From: an uncultured Bacteroidales bacterium
Lineage (GTDB): Bacteria > Bacteroidota > Bacteroidia > Bacteroidales > Paludibacteraceae
DNA length: 47,065 bases
Assembly: GCA_937916355.1 (NCBI GenBank)
Contig: CALFTM010000027.1
Span: forward strand, 1 to 47,065
Direction of reading: 5' to 3'
Below, piece after piece: positions 15,556 through 24,453 of the stretch. Numbering within the stretch: the stretch's first letter is position 1; every line of letters begins with the position of its first letter. The notes beneath the pieces were generated by a model. That model ran no database searches and was not told where the DNA came from. It worked only from the letters and a program-made list of their open reading frames with translations. The position numbers and the translations under genes are program-made.

Positions 15556-16920
15556 TTACACTAACTTCTCCAACTTGTCGACATTGCTCTTTATCACATC
15601 GTCTGGCAATTCGTAGTTAGTCAAGTCTCCGCAGATATATTGGTCGTATGCCGCCATATCAATCAATCCGTGACCAGAAAGGTTGAACAGGATGGTCTTC
15701 TTCACGCCCTCCTCTTTCGCCTTCTTCGCCTCACGAATGGCCGCTGCAATAGCGTGTGCCGATTCCGGAGCAGGGATGATTCCCTCAGCCTGCGCAAACA
15801 ACGTCGCAGCTTGAAACGATTCCAATTGAGGTATGTCCACACCTTTCATATAACCATCTTTGATCAATTGGCTCACAATCGTACCGGCACCATGGTATCG
15901 CAATCCACCTGCATGGATATGCGCCGGTTGGAAATCATGACCCAAAGTGAACATCGGCAACAATGGAGTATAACCAGCCTCATCACCAAAATCATATTGG
16001 AAAATTCCACGTGTCAATTTAGGGCAAGAAGCCGGCTCTGCAGCATAGAAGAGAGTCTTTTTGCCATCCTTGATATTATGACGCATGAATGGGAATGAGA
16101 TTCCACCGAAATTGGAACCACCACCGAAACATCCTATGACAATATCCGGATAATCTCCTGCCATCTCCATCTGCTTCTCCGCCTCCAAACCGATGACGGT
16201 CTGATGCAAAGTAACATGGTTCATCACACTACCCAAGACATATTTGCAATTAGGGGTCTGCATACACAACTCCACCGCCTCAGAAATAGCCGTACCCAAA
16301 CTTCCTTGATAGTTAGGCATATCGGTCAAAATCTTTCGACCCACTTTCGTACTCATACTTGGAGAGGCAATCACCTGCGCTCCGAATGTCTGCATGATCG
16401 AACGGCGGTACGGTTTCTGGTGGTAGCTCACCTTCACCATGAACACAGCCAACTCCAATCCGAAAGCCTTAGAAGCATAAGAAAGAGCCGCACCCCACTG
16501 GCCTGCGCCGGTCTCGGTCGTGATGTTTGTCACACCCTCCTGCTTACAATAGTAAGCCTGCGCCAAAGCGGAATTCAACTTGTGTGATCCAATCGGACTC
16601 ACACTCTCATTCTTGAAATAGATGTGGCAATCGCTATCCAAAGCCTTCTCCAAACCATACGCACGCACCAAAGGAGTCGAGCGGTAGTTTTTATACAACT
16701 CACGAACGGGTTCTGGTATCTCAATCCAAGCGTCAGTGAAATTCAACTCCTGTTCCGAACATGCTCTGTTGAAGACCGGCACCATATCCTCGATTGTCAA
16801 CGGTTGCTTTGTCTTTGGGTTCAACATTGGCAACGGCTTGTTGGGCATGTCTGCTCCAATATTATACCAAGCCGTTGGTATTTCATTCTCTGAAAGAATA
16901 AATCTCTTCTGTTTTTCCAT
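15556..16920 (-). CDS. trpB2: Tryptophan synthase beta-like PLP enzyme (TrpB2)
   Basis: A 454-residue fold-type II PLP enzyme of the TrpB2 subfamily, which converts indole and serine to tryptophan in vitro. It differs from TrpB1 by a longer N-terminus (residues 1-70) and by lacking the TrpA-docking features. The PLP lysine is Lys114 in PIGSHKLNSALA, the phosphate-binding loop is GCFGGGSNFGG near residue 255, and ETGAGQWGAAL is the conserved catalytic-Glu segment. No trpA or other trp genes are near, so a role in indole salvage rather than the full pathway is likely. A TATCTTTG element sits about 40 nt upstream. Confidence 0.9.
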   Translation of the reverse strand: MEKQKRFILSENEIPTAWYNIGADMPNKPLPMLNPKTKQPLTIEDMVPVFNRACSEQELNFTDAWIEIPEPVRELYKNYRSTPLVRAYGLEKALDSDCHIYFKNESVSPIGSHKLNSALAQAYYCKQEGVTNITTETGAGQWGAALSYASKAFGLELAVFMVKVSYHQKPYRRSIMQTFGAQVIASPSMSTKVGRKILTDMPNYQGSLGTAISEAVELCMQTPNCKYVLGSVMNHVTLHQTVIGLEAEKQMEMAGDYPDIVIGCFGGGSNFGGISFPFMRHNIKDGKKTLFYAAEPASCPKLTRGIFQYDFGDEAGYTPLLPMFTLGHDFQPAHIHAGGLRYHGAGTIVSQLIKDGYMKGVDIPQLESFQAATLFAQAEGIIPAPESAHAIAAAIREAKKAKEEGVKKTILFNLSGHGLIDMAAYDQYICGDLTNYELPDDVIKSNVDKLEKLV

Positions 16921-16956
16921 TTTATTGTTATGGTTCTTTTAAATCCAAAATTTCCA

Positions 16957-16964
16957 CAAAGATA
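16957..16964 (-). promoter_or_regulatory. -7 element (TATCTTTG) for trpB2
   Basis: Exact TAnnTTTG match on the minus strand, 36 nt before the start codon; no good -33 element is seen. Confidence 0.45.
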
Positions 16965-17075
16965 ATACAAATAAATGAATGTGAGCGAGAAATGGCGCAA
17001 GAATATCGTAAGAACAAAAAGTTTGCTTTCTCATCAACCTTCACGATGGCACTCTGCCATCCGTTTTTTTTGAGT

Positions 17076-18608
17076 TTACTCCTCTTCTTCTCTTAGATCC
17101 AATCTCTTCTCAACCCTCAAGAGCTTTCCATATTGATCCATGAACCTTAGAATATAAACCTGTCGAATATAATCAGTCAACATGTCATCGTCAGAATCGT
17201 TGAGAACTTCTTTGACATCAACCAGTGTCCCCTTCATATCATAGATGTGAACCGAAGAGGGGAAACGAATCTTTTTAACCGCATTTTCCATCCATGGGAT
17301 TCTCTGACGAAACCATGCGTCAACCTGCGCATGATTCTCTTCCGCACTCCTATATGTTTCAACGCCCCACACCTCTGCCGCCAACGCTCTACTCGCATTG
17401 ATGGCTTCTCCATGGTTCACCAATAGAGAGTCGGCAACCCTCATCGCCTCGTCGTACAGCAACGCACCCACCTCTTCCCATCGTTTCTGATACATCTCAA
17501 CGAAGTCCTCTCTTTTCAACAACTCATTATAGTAAAACGCTCCATCCGAACGGTTGTGCATCGTACACCAAACATTCTCCACATTAAAGGCAGAATCAAA
17601 ATCCCATAAAGGTCCCATCTGTAAAAGCGACTGAGGCGACCAATCTTTCCTAAACAGAAAGATATTCGCCCCCAAAGCATCCCATGTACCTAAAATATCA
17701 TGGGCGAGAAGCCAGTTGACAAACGAGCGGAGATCAATCAACCCCGAAAGGTCTTGTCCGCCATAAATGGCATTTTCCACCTCCACCAAATATTTTTTCA
17801 CACTCTCCACATACCCCTCCGAAATATCTTCATCATCTGGATATTTGAATGTATAAGCCATGGGCAATGCGAGTTTAGGGGTATGAATCACATAGCCGTC
17901 CGCATTCCACCAATAGGCATCATCTTCTAAAATAAAACCATCAACAGAAACATCCACATGATCTTCTCTCCTGTCAACAGGTTCTGACAATATGTAAAGT
18001 CCCCTATAATGTCCATTCACGACCACATTGACAAAACGGGAAGCCGGTTCCCATGAAAAACCGACCACCTTTGCGATATGCCGGCCGACATGATTTCTGA
18101 AATCATTTGAAGAAGTATAATTGATTAAAATGAAATCATCTCCATACCATACGTTGTCAAGCGAACCAGTCTCTTTATCAAACAATCCCGCTTTGCGTTG
18201 CAGCTTGAGTTTATAGGAAGCCCTCGTCACATCTCTGTACGAACTCATGTTCCCTCGTATTTTTATGGACATCCCACTTCTATTCTCTTTGTACGTTCCA
18301 CTATTATAGAGGGTGTCTCCACGATGTATGATCCAAAGCTGACCATTTTCATAATTGTTATTGATAACACTTGCGCCAGCGCACCCCGGAGGAGCCATCA
18401 CCAAATCGCACGAGGGTTCTTGTCCGTTTTCAGTCTCCACCACAACAAGCGGCAAATCTATCGCCAACAAAGATTCTAAAAGCACCTGCGAATAATCCTG
18501 CGCAAACAAATCGCTTAAGGGGAAGAGCAAACAAAGAGACAGAACGCCTTTCCTCAAACAAAAAAAGAGATCAACCAACTTACGCTTCAATACATTTATC
18601 ATATTCAC
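17076..18608 (-). CDS. CotH kinase family secreted protein
   Basis: This 510-residue exported protein has a signal sequence (GVLSLCLLFPLSDLFAQ at about 20-36) and a CotH-type atypical protein kinase domain: KIRGNMSSYRDVTRASYKLK, then WYGDDFILINYTSSNDFRN, VVVNGHYRGLYILSEPVDRR, and the metal or catalytic region GPLWDFDSAFN. CotH proteins phosphorylate spore-coat or secreted proteins in Bacillus; targets in Bacteroidota are unknown. The last 60 residues (VHIYDMKGTLVDVKEV through VYILRFMDQYGKLL) look like a degenerate sorting-tail domain, suggesting secretion to the surface. It lies about 90 nt downstream of the GH57 gene, past a terminator. Confidence 0.85.
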   Translation of the reverse strand: MNMINVLKRKLVDLFFCLRKGVLSLCLLFPLSDLFAQDYSQVLLESLLAIDLPLVVVETENGQEPSCDLVMAPPGCAGASVINNNYENGQLWIIHRGDTLYNSGTYKENRSGMSIKIRGNMSSYRDVTRASYKLKLQRKAGLFDKETGSLDNVWYGDDFILINYTSSNDFRNHVGRHIAKVVGFSWEPASRFVNVVVNGHYRGLYILSEPVDRREDHVDVSVDGFILEDDAYWWNADGYVIHTPKLALPMAYTFKYPDDEDISEGYVESVKKYLVEVENAIYGGQDLSGLIDLRSFVNWLLAHDILGTWDALGANIFLFRKDWSPQSLLQMGPLWDFDSAFNVENVWCTMHNRSDGAFYYNELLKREDFVEMYQKRWEEVGALLYDEAMRVADSLLVNHGEAINASRALAAEVWGVETYRSAEENHAQVDAWFRQRIPWMENAVKKIRFPSSVHIYDMKGTLVDVKEVLNDSDDDMLTDYIRQVYILRFMDQYGKLLRVEKRLDLREEEE

Positions 18609-18651
18609 ACAATTTCAGATGCCTATGGCTGAGTTCTAAAATTCACCACAT

Positions 18652-18690
18652 AAAAAGAAAGCAGAGAGCCGGCAACAAACCAGCTCTCTA
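18652..18690 (-). terminator. Terminator of the alpha-glucan operon
   Basis: On the minus strand AGAGAGCTGG (18689-18680) pairs with CCGGCTCTCT (18672-18663), with one wobble, around a 7-nt loop and is followed by a T-rich run. It lies 12 nt after the GH57 stop. Confidence 0.8.
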
Positions 18691-18701
18691 CTCTATCGTT
18701 C

Positions 18702-20003
18702 TTAAGCCTTGGATGTTTTTCCTCCGCTCTTCTTTTTCACACATTTCCCCTCCAACTCTGCGATCATCTTGCTTTGTGCCTCAATGGTCTGCAAAAGAGA
18801 GTTCAGTTCTTCATTATCCACACCTTCCGGGAACATCGAATTGACCCTGTCGATAAAGTCGCTCAACACATTCATATAATTCATAAAGGCATCATACGGC
18901 GACTCATACCAACAATTTTGGCGATGAATGGAGTTTTTCGTGGACATGAAATAGAAGTGGTCGCTCGATTGCAAATAATACCAATCCTGAAGTAGACGCT
19001 TATCGTAAGTCAAACGCACCCTCTCTCCGATAGAGCATAATTTATTGAAAGCGGATTGTTGCAATTCGTTACCCAACCAAGCAGAGAGGTCTCTCTCCTC
19101 ATCAGCCCAAGACATTGGGTAAGGGACACTGATTTTGTCCACCGGCTTACGACTTCCAAACACCTGAGAAGGAGTCTGGAAATCAATACCAGCCTCAGCT
19201 GCAAATTGAGGCAAAGCCTTTAGAAAGTCAAAAATTCCAGTCCCTGCATTTTGCACCTCTCCGAAAGTCTCATACCCCATGAAGAGGTTGATGACATCCT
19301 CAGTCTCCTGAGTGCTACCAATCCAGTTTATGAACTTTTTAGCATCCAGAGGGAACTCGTTCCAGCTCCAATCAGAGAAGCGGAAAGTAATATCATTACT
19401 CAACTCCGAATTTTTCAGAAGAAGTTTCAACTGCGGATTGCTGGCACTGCAATAGAGGTAGTTAGGACTCTTCCAGCCCAAAACGTGTTTTGCCCCTTCT
19501 GTAATCATGCCTTTAAAGCCCATCGCAGAAACTCTCTGCCCGATTTCATCAGAATAGATAAGTTCTGTATTTCTGAAGACGGTCGGCTTCACACCAAAAA
19601 GATTCTGAACCTTTTTCTCGTGTTCCTTCACCTGCAGTTCAAACTCATCGCCCTCGGTCTGCAAACAAGACAAAGAGTGCGCATAGGTCTCCGCCAAGAA
19701 CTCCACACAACCGGTCTTTGCGAGTTCCTTGAAAGAGTCGATCACCTCAGGAGCATACAATTCCAGCTGCTCCAAAGCGACACCCGAAATAGAGAACGCG
19801 GCCTTAAAAGCACCATTCGTCTCCTTAATCATTTGCAAGATAGTATTATTAGCAGGAATATAGCAGTTATTTGCCACACGGTCTATAATCTCCTGATTGT
19901 TGTAATCATCATAATAATAGTGGTCCGCCCCTATATCAAAGAAACGGTATCTTTTCAACCTGAACGGCTGATGAATTTCAAAGTAGAAACAAATTGACTT
20001 CAT
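18702..20003 (-). CDS. Glycoside hydrolase family 57 (alpha-amylase type)
   Basis: A 433-residue cytoplasmic GH57 enzyme acting on alpha-1,4-glucans. The family start, FYFEIHQPFRLKRYRFFDIG, carries the HQP motif (residues 11-13). The nucleophile Glu is expected in VFRNTELIYSDEIG, and the MGYETFGEVQN segment fits the later catalytic-Asp region. The C-terminal 60 residues are helical and end in a Lys-rich tail. It is the last of three same-strand genes (debranching enzyme, glycosyltransferase, GH57) separated by 3 and 28 nt, a cluster conserved in Bacteroidales and linked to intracellular glycogen turnover. Confidence 0.92.
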   Translation of the reverse strand: MKSICFYFEIHQPFRLKRYRFFDIGADHYYYDDYNNQEIIDRVANNCYIPANNTILQMIKETNGAFKAAFSISGVALEQLELYAPEVIDSFKELAKTGCVEFLAETYAHSLSCLQTEGDEFELQVKEHEKKVQNLFGVKPTVFRNTELIYSDEIGQRVSAMGFKGMITEGAKHVLGWKSPNYLYCSASNPQLKLLLKNSELSNDITFRFSDWSWNEFPLDAKKFINWIGSTQETEDVINLFMGYETFGEVQNAGTGIFDFLKALPQFAAEAGIDFQTPSQVFGSRKPVDKISVPYPMSWADEERDLSAWLGNELQQSAFNKLCSIGERVRLTYDKRLLQDWYYLQSSDHFYFMSTKNSIHRQNCWYESPYDAFMNYMNVLSDFIDRVNSMFPEGVDNEELNSLLQTIEAQSKMIAELEGKCVKKKSGGKTSKA

Positions 20004-20031
20004 ATATATCCAATTTTTATTTTATCGTTAA

Positions 20032-21297
20032 TTAGTACCAACCCAACACTTTGTTGTAAACATTACGCACCTTTTGTGCCGCATACTCCCATTTGATTTC
20101 ATCCACCTCTTTTTTACCCTCTATTTTAAGGGATTCATACATAGCCGGGTAAGTGATGATAGAGTAAATCGCATCGGCCATCGCATCAATGTCCCAATAA
20201 TCAGTCTTGATGACATGAGAGAGAATCTCCGCACAGCCCGACTGTTTGGAAACCACCGTCGGCACCCCCACCTGCATCGCCTCGAGAGGGGAAATTCCAA
20301 AGGGCTCGGAAACTGATGGCATGATATAAACATCACTCGACTTCAACATCTCATAGACCTCACGACCTCTCAAGAAGCCGGTAAAGTGGAATTTATCAGA
20401 AATGTTCCTTTGAGCCACCAAACGAATCATCTTCTCCATCATATCACCACTTCCTGCCATCACAAACCGCACGTTTTGCGTACGTTGCAAAACACGGTAG
20501 GCTGCCTCAACAAAATATTCAGGGCCTTTCTGCATCGTGATTCTCCCTAAGAAAGTGACCACCTTATCTTTCAGGGCGGTTTTCCGTTCTATATTCAAAA
20601 TGTCTTGGCTCAAAGGCTCCACAGCATTATGAACCGTCGTAACTTTTGCGGGATTGATACCATACCTATGAATAACGGTATCTCTCGTAAGATTACTAAC
20701 AGTGATGATATGGTCGGCATGATCCATTCCTGCCTTTTCGATATTGTAGACCACAGGGTTGACATTTCCCCTACTTCTGTCGAAGTCGGTCGCATGGACA
20801 TGAATCACCAACGGCTTACCAGAAACATACTTCGCATGAATACCTGCCGGGTAAGTCAGCCAGTCATGGGAATGGATGATGTCAAAATCCATGGAACGGC
20901 AAACGACACCCGCAACAGCATCATAGTTTCGAATCTCCTCTTGTAGGTTGTCTGGGTATCGACCGGAAAACTCCACTGAGCCGATTCCATTCACCCCGAT
21001 ATGATTATTGTCCTCGCAAATACAGTTTCTCAGGTGGTAATAATGTTCTGGAGACATTTGTCCACCCAACACCTCATTCAGATACGCCCAATCCGGCTCT
21101 CTCCAACAAATAGGAACTTTATTCGCAGGAATAATTTTGAGGAAACTCTGATCCTCATCGCCCCAAGGTTTCGGCAGCATAAACGTAATCTCCATATCCG
21201 ATTGGACGGACATTCCCCGGGTAAGGCCATAACTTGCCGTACCTAATCCGCCTAAGATATGGGGAGGAAACTCCCAACCAAACATCAATGCTTTCAT
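20032..21297 (-). CDS. Glycosyltransferase family 4, glycogen synthase-like
   Basis: A 421-residue GT-B enzyme. The N-terminal MFGWEFPPHILGGLGTASYG carries the Gly-rich acceptor loop of starch/glycogen-synthase-like GTs. The donor-binding half shows VVTFLGRITMQKGPEYFVEA, FHFTGFLRGREVYEMLKSSD and the EPFGISPLEAMQVG motif with the catalytic Glu pair. The position between the debranching enzyme and the GH57 amylase argues that it extends alpha-1,4-glucan chains, with UDP- or ADP-glucose as donor. It starts 3 nt after the debranching-enzyme stop, suggesting translational coupling. Confidence 0.9.
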   Translation of the reverse strand: MKALMFGWEFPPHILGGLGTASYGLTRGMSVQSDMEITFMLPKPWGDEDQSFLKIIPANKVPICWREPDWAYLNEVLGGQMSPEHYYHLRNCICEDNNHIGVNGIGSVEFSGRYPDNLQEEIRNYDAVAGVVCRSMDFDIIHSHDWLTYPAGIHAKYVSGKPLVIHVHATDFDRSRGNVNPVVYNIEKAGMDHADHIITVSNLTRDTVIHRYGINPAKVTTVHNAVEPLSQDILNIERKTALKDKVVTFLGRITMQKGPEYFVEAAYRVLQRTQNVRFVMAGSGDMMEKMIRLVAQRNISDKFHFTGFLRGREVYEMLKSSDVYIMPSVSEPFGISPLEAMQVGVPTVVSKQSGCAEILSHVIKTDYWDIDAMADAIYSIITYPAMYESLKIEGKKEVDEIKWEYAAQKVRNVYNKVLGWY

Positions 21298-21300
21298 ATT

Positions 21301-23241
21301 CTATCTGTTATAATTCTTCAATATTTTCAAAACTCGCAATACTTCCGCCACATTCATCGCGTACGAAATTCCTCCTCTTCCTCGGAACGGAGGGTTTCCG
21401 TCATACATTTCAGATATAGTTCCAATGCAACCTTTTTGCATATCGTCTTCAAACCCGATGATGGTTCGCTCCGCAAAGGAGTAACCACTTCTCTTATATA
21501 CATTCAAATAGGCCTCGATATACGCCCCAATCATCCATGGCCATACCGCCCCTTGATGCATCGCTTGGTCTCTACACATCTGACCGCCATCGCAGTTTCC
21601 ATGGTAGTTAGGACTCTTTGGACTTAATGAGCGAAGACCTTTCGGTGTCAACAACTCCTTCGTCGCAATATCCACGACCGACTTTTTCTGGTTATTTTCC
21701 AATGGAGAGTACTTCAACGCTACCGCCCACAACATGTTCGGACGAACGGACAATTCTCTATAATCTCCTGAAACGAAATCGTAAAGGTAAAAACCAGTCC
21801 AAAAAATATTGGAGAAGTTCTCTTTCACCTTATCGGCATGGGCATCCAACGAATCTGCATAGAAATCATTTCCAACTGTCCTCGACAATTCTCCAACAAA
21901 TCGCAAAGCATTATACCACAAGGCATTAAACTCTACGATATACCCACTGCGTGGTGTAATCGGACGGTCATCTGCCATCGCATTCATCCATGTCACGGGA
22001 CACTCCCATCCATCAGTGAACAACAATCCGTTGTCATGCACGACAAGGTTCGGATGGCGTTGCCCCAATATATATTCGATAATCTCCTTTAGTATGTCTC
22101 CATACAACTCCCAAGCCTTCTCGTTGGAAGTGGTCTTCGCATACTCCTGAACAGCACGAATCACCCACAGCAACACATCCGGTTGGTCGACTCCTTTTAC
22201 ATCCGGTGTCACCGGTTTTCCTGACATGAAGTTTCGCAACTGCGGAATCATCGTACGCATGATTTTTTCAAATCCCGACAAATCATCAAACGCCAACGAG
22301 ACTCCCGGCAAAGAGATAAACATATCTCTTGCATGACACTTAAACCACGGATACCCCGACAATAGATACAACTCCTCCGGACTCTTCCTATTGAAGAATT
22401 GCTGCGCCGAATTTTTCAAGCAGTTGAAAAAGCTGGTTCGAGTCGTACGGGTCGTCACCTCATTATAATAGGTCTTAGCCAAATTCCCCGGTACCACAGG
22501 ACTGACTCCTGCAGAGAAGATGACCGACTCTCCTTTTTTGATAGACAATTCAAAATGCCCCGGAACGTAGAGATCCTCTTTATAGTAGTACCCCCTCTCC
22601 CTCTCCTTCGGGTATTCAATTCCTTTGTTCCAATGACCATGCGGAACAAACTCTACCGGTTTGTTGAACTGCATGTAGAGTGTCGGATAACCCTGATAAA
22701 GGCACATCGAGATTCCATTGTCGATTAACTGATATGAGGAATCAAGCTGATAATTCTCCACGCACAGGGAATTAACATTTCGATATGCAAGGAACGGACT
22801 GAACCTCAATGTTGTCGGAGAGTTTGCCTCAAGCAACGTATATTTGATCAAAATACGGTTTTCGTACGAAATGAAGATCTTCTCTTTTGAAAGAATCACA
22901 CCTCCCACACGAAATATCGCACACGGCAGGACATCACAATTGAACTCTCGCACATATTTATGCCCGTTTGGCGAATAGTAGTTGCCTTCATATTTGTGGA
23001 GACCCAGATTGAATTCTGCGCCGTGCTGAATCACCGTCTCATCCAAAGATGAAAGCAAAACATGATTATCATCGTCCATACTCGGAATCGGAACCACCAA
23101 AAGACCATGGTACTTCCTCGTATTGCAACCGACGACTGTGGTGCAATGATAAGCTCCAGACTTGTTAGTTCGCAACATTTCGAGCGACAGAGACTTCTCA
23201 AGGTTCGTGAGAAGCATTTTATCAAATTTCAGATAACTCAT
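21301..23241 (-). CDS. Amylo-alpha-1,6-glucosidase (glycogen debranching enzyme)
   Basis: A 646-residue protein with the bacterial debranching-enzyme layout: an N-terminal beta-sandwich (residues about 10-270, including NKSGAYHCTTVVGCNTRKYH) and a C-terminal (alpha/alpha)6 barrel with LSGYPWFKCHARDMFISLPG, PDVLLWVIRAVQEY and GAVWPWMIGAYIEAYL. It removes alpha-1,6 branches from glycogen so that the amylase and phosphorylase can continue. First gene of the three-gene alpha-glucan operon. The 300 bp upstream contain a promoter-like TATACTTTG (one base short of consensus spacing) and separate it from the divergent sugar-kinase gene. Confidence 0.93.
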   Translation of the reverse strand: MSYLKFDKMLLTNLEKSLSLEMLRTNKSGAYHCTTVVGCNTRKYHGLLVVPIPSMDDDNHVLLSSLDETVIQHGAEFNLGLHKYEGNYYSPNGHKYVREFNCDVLPCAIFRVGGVILSKEKIFISYENRILIKYTLLEANSPTTLRFSPFLAYRNVNSLCVENYQLDSSYQLIDNGISMCLYQGYPTLYMQFNKPVEFVPHGHWNKGIEYPKERERGYYYKEDLYVPGHFELSIKKGESVIFSAGVSPVVPGNLAKTYYNEVTTRTTRTSFFNCLKNSAQQFFNRKSPEELYLLSGYPWFKCHARDMFISLPGVSLAFDDLSGFEKIMRTMIPQLRNFMSGKPVTPDVKGVDQPDVLLWVIRAVQEYAKTTSNEKAWELYGDILKEIIEYILGQRHPNLVVHDNGLLFTDGWECPVTWMNAMADDRPITPRSGYIVEFNALWYNALRFVGELSRTVGNDFYADSLDAHADKVKENFSNIFWTGFYLYDFVSGDYRELSVRPNMLWAVALKYSPLENNQKKSVVDIATKELLTPKGLRSLSPKSPNYHGNCDGGQMCRDQAMHQGAVWPWMIGAYIEAYLNVYKRSGYSFAERTIIGFEDDMQKGCIGTISEMYDGNPPFRGRGGISYAMNVAEVLRVLKILKNYNR

Positions 23242-23542
23242 GACTATATCTAATTTCTTCTATTCTTTTTTTTAAACCAGACTGTTTTACGTTAATCAAC
23301 CGAAGACCTGTTACAACATTTCTCTCAATGAAATAACAGTTCATTGATTTTTAAAAACCTGTCAGTCCAACAATCATTTTTCAAAGTATAAATTTAAACT
23401 TTTCAAATTAAAAAAAATAATTTTCCAGTAGATTTTATTCAACAATTTTTCCTCCTCGTCATTTGCAGAAAAAAGAAATCCAGTTTTTTATCTAAAATTC
23501 TCATTGCCCATAACCGAACTTTTTTTCTTTAAAAAAAACTTC
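23242..23542. other. AT-rich divergent intergenic region
   Basis: Gene-free stretch between the alpha-glucan operon and the BadF-type kinase. It is very AT-rich with several A/T runs. Apart from the kinase -7 element at its right end and a near-consensus minus-strand TATACTTTG at about 23383-23391, I see no recognisable feature. Confidence 0.5.
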
Positions 23543-23550
23543 TACTTTTG
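23543..23550 (+). promoter_or_regulatory. -7 element (TACTTTTG) for the BadF-type kinase
   Basis: Exact TAnnTTTG match, about 70 nt upstream of the preferred start. The leader contains a possible 8-codon upstream frame (ATG at 23596) whose TGA overlaps the start codon at 23619. Confidence 0.5.
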
Positions 23551-23618
23551 CAAACAATCCTCTGAAATTCAGGCACACGTTGTCTCAAAAAGGATATGAA
23601 AAAAAAACAACAAATAAA

Positions 23619-24449
23619 ATGAAAGAAATGAAACTTATCATTGACAGCGGTTCTACTAAAAGCGACCTTGTTTGGGCGGCAGACTCAGTGCTTTTCTCTT
23701 CTAATACGACCGGCATCAATCCATTTTTGCAAAGCAAAGAGGAGATCATCCAATTATTAGGAGAGATGGATCTTCACAAAGAGGAGACTTCCCACGTATT
23801 CTTTTATGGTGCGGGTTGTCTTCCTTCCAAGAAAGAGATTGTATCAGATGCTCTTCAGGCACTTCTACCCAACGCCACAATCGAAGTGGAAAGCGACCTT
23901 TTAGGTGCGGCAAGGTCTTTGTTTCATCACCAGAAAGGGATCGCCTGCATACTCGGCACGGGGTCCAATTCTTGCGAATACGATGGAAAGGAGATTACAA
24001 AGAACGTCTCTCCTTTAGGCTACATCCTTGGGGATGAGGGTAGCGGTGCTGTCATCGGCAAACATTTCGCTGGAGATCTGTTGAAGAATATCTGCCCCAA
24101 AGAAATCAGAAACCGCTTTTTTGAAGAGGAGCGTTTTTCTGCAGAAGAAATCATGGATCGCATATACAAACGTCCGTTCCCCAACCGTTTCCTCGCACAA
24201 CTCACAAAACACATCTACCAACACAAGGAGGAGGACTATTTTCAAACACTGCTTGTGGAAAATTTCGGACGATTCTTTTCTCGAAACATCTGCCAATACG
24301 ATCAGAGCCTACCAATTCGCTGCATCGGCTCTATCGCCTTCTATTTCCAAAACGAACTGCAGGAAGCCGCACGACAATACGGTCTTGAAATCTCCGAGAT
24401 TTCCCAATCTCCCATGAAAGGGTTAGTGGAATATCATAAAGGGAAGTAA
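23619..24449 (+). CDS. BadF/BadG-type ATPase, N-acetylglucosamine-kinase-like
   Basis: A 276-residue actin-fold kinase. The phosphate-1 motif is IIDSGSTKSDLVW, phosphate-2 is ACILGTGSNSCEYDG, and LGDEGSGAVIGKHF is the sugar or adenosine-site segment typical of N-acetylglucosamine kinases. Many Bacteroidota have one such 'ATPase' beside wall or glycogen genes; amino-sugar salvage is the best guess. An upstream TTG would add 13 residues, but I prefer ATG 23619 (or ATG 23628, MKLIID) because conserved sequence begins there and the longer start lacks a ribosome site. It is convergent with the EEP gene, 4 nt between the stops. Confidence 0.85.
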   Translation: MKEMKLIIDSGSTKSDLVWAADSVLFSSNTTGINPFLQSKEEIIQLLGEMDLHKEETSHVFFYGAGCLPSKKEIVSDALQALLPNATIEVESDLLGAARSLFHHQKGIACILGTGSNSCEYDGKEITKNVSPLGYILGDEGSGAVIGKHFAGDLLKNICPKEIRNRFFEEERFSAEEIMDRIYKRPFPNRFLAQLTKHIYQHKEEDYFQTLLVENFGRFFSRNICQYDQSLPIRCIGSIAFYFQNELQEAARQYGLEISEISQSPMKGLVEYHKGK

Positions 24450-24453
24450 ATTC

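Noticed and set aside
17049..17075. Hairpin GATGGC-ACTCT-GCCATC followed by T run on the plus strand
   Set aside because: The T run is on the wrong side for the minus-strand CotH gene, and no plus-strand gene ends here.
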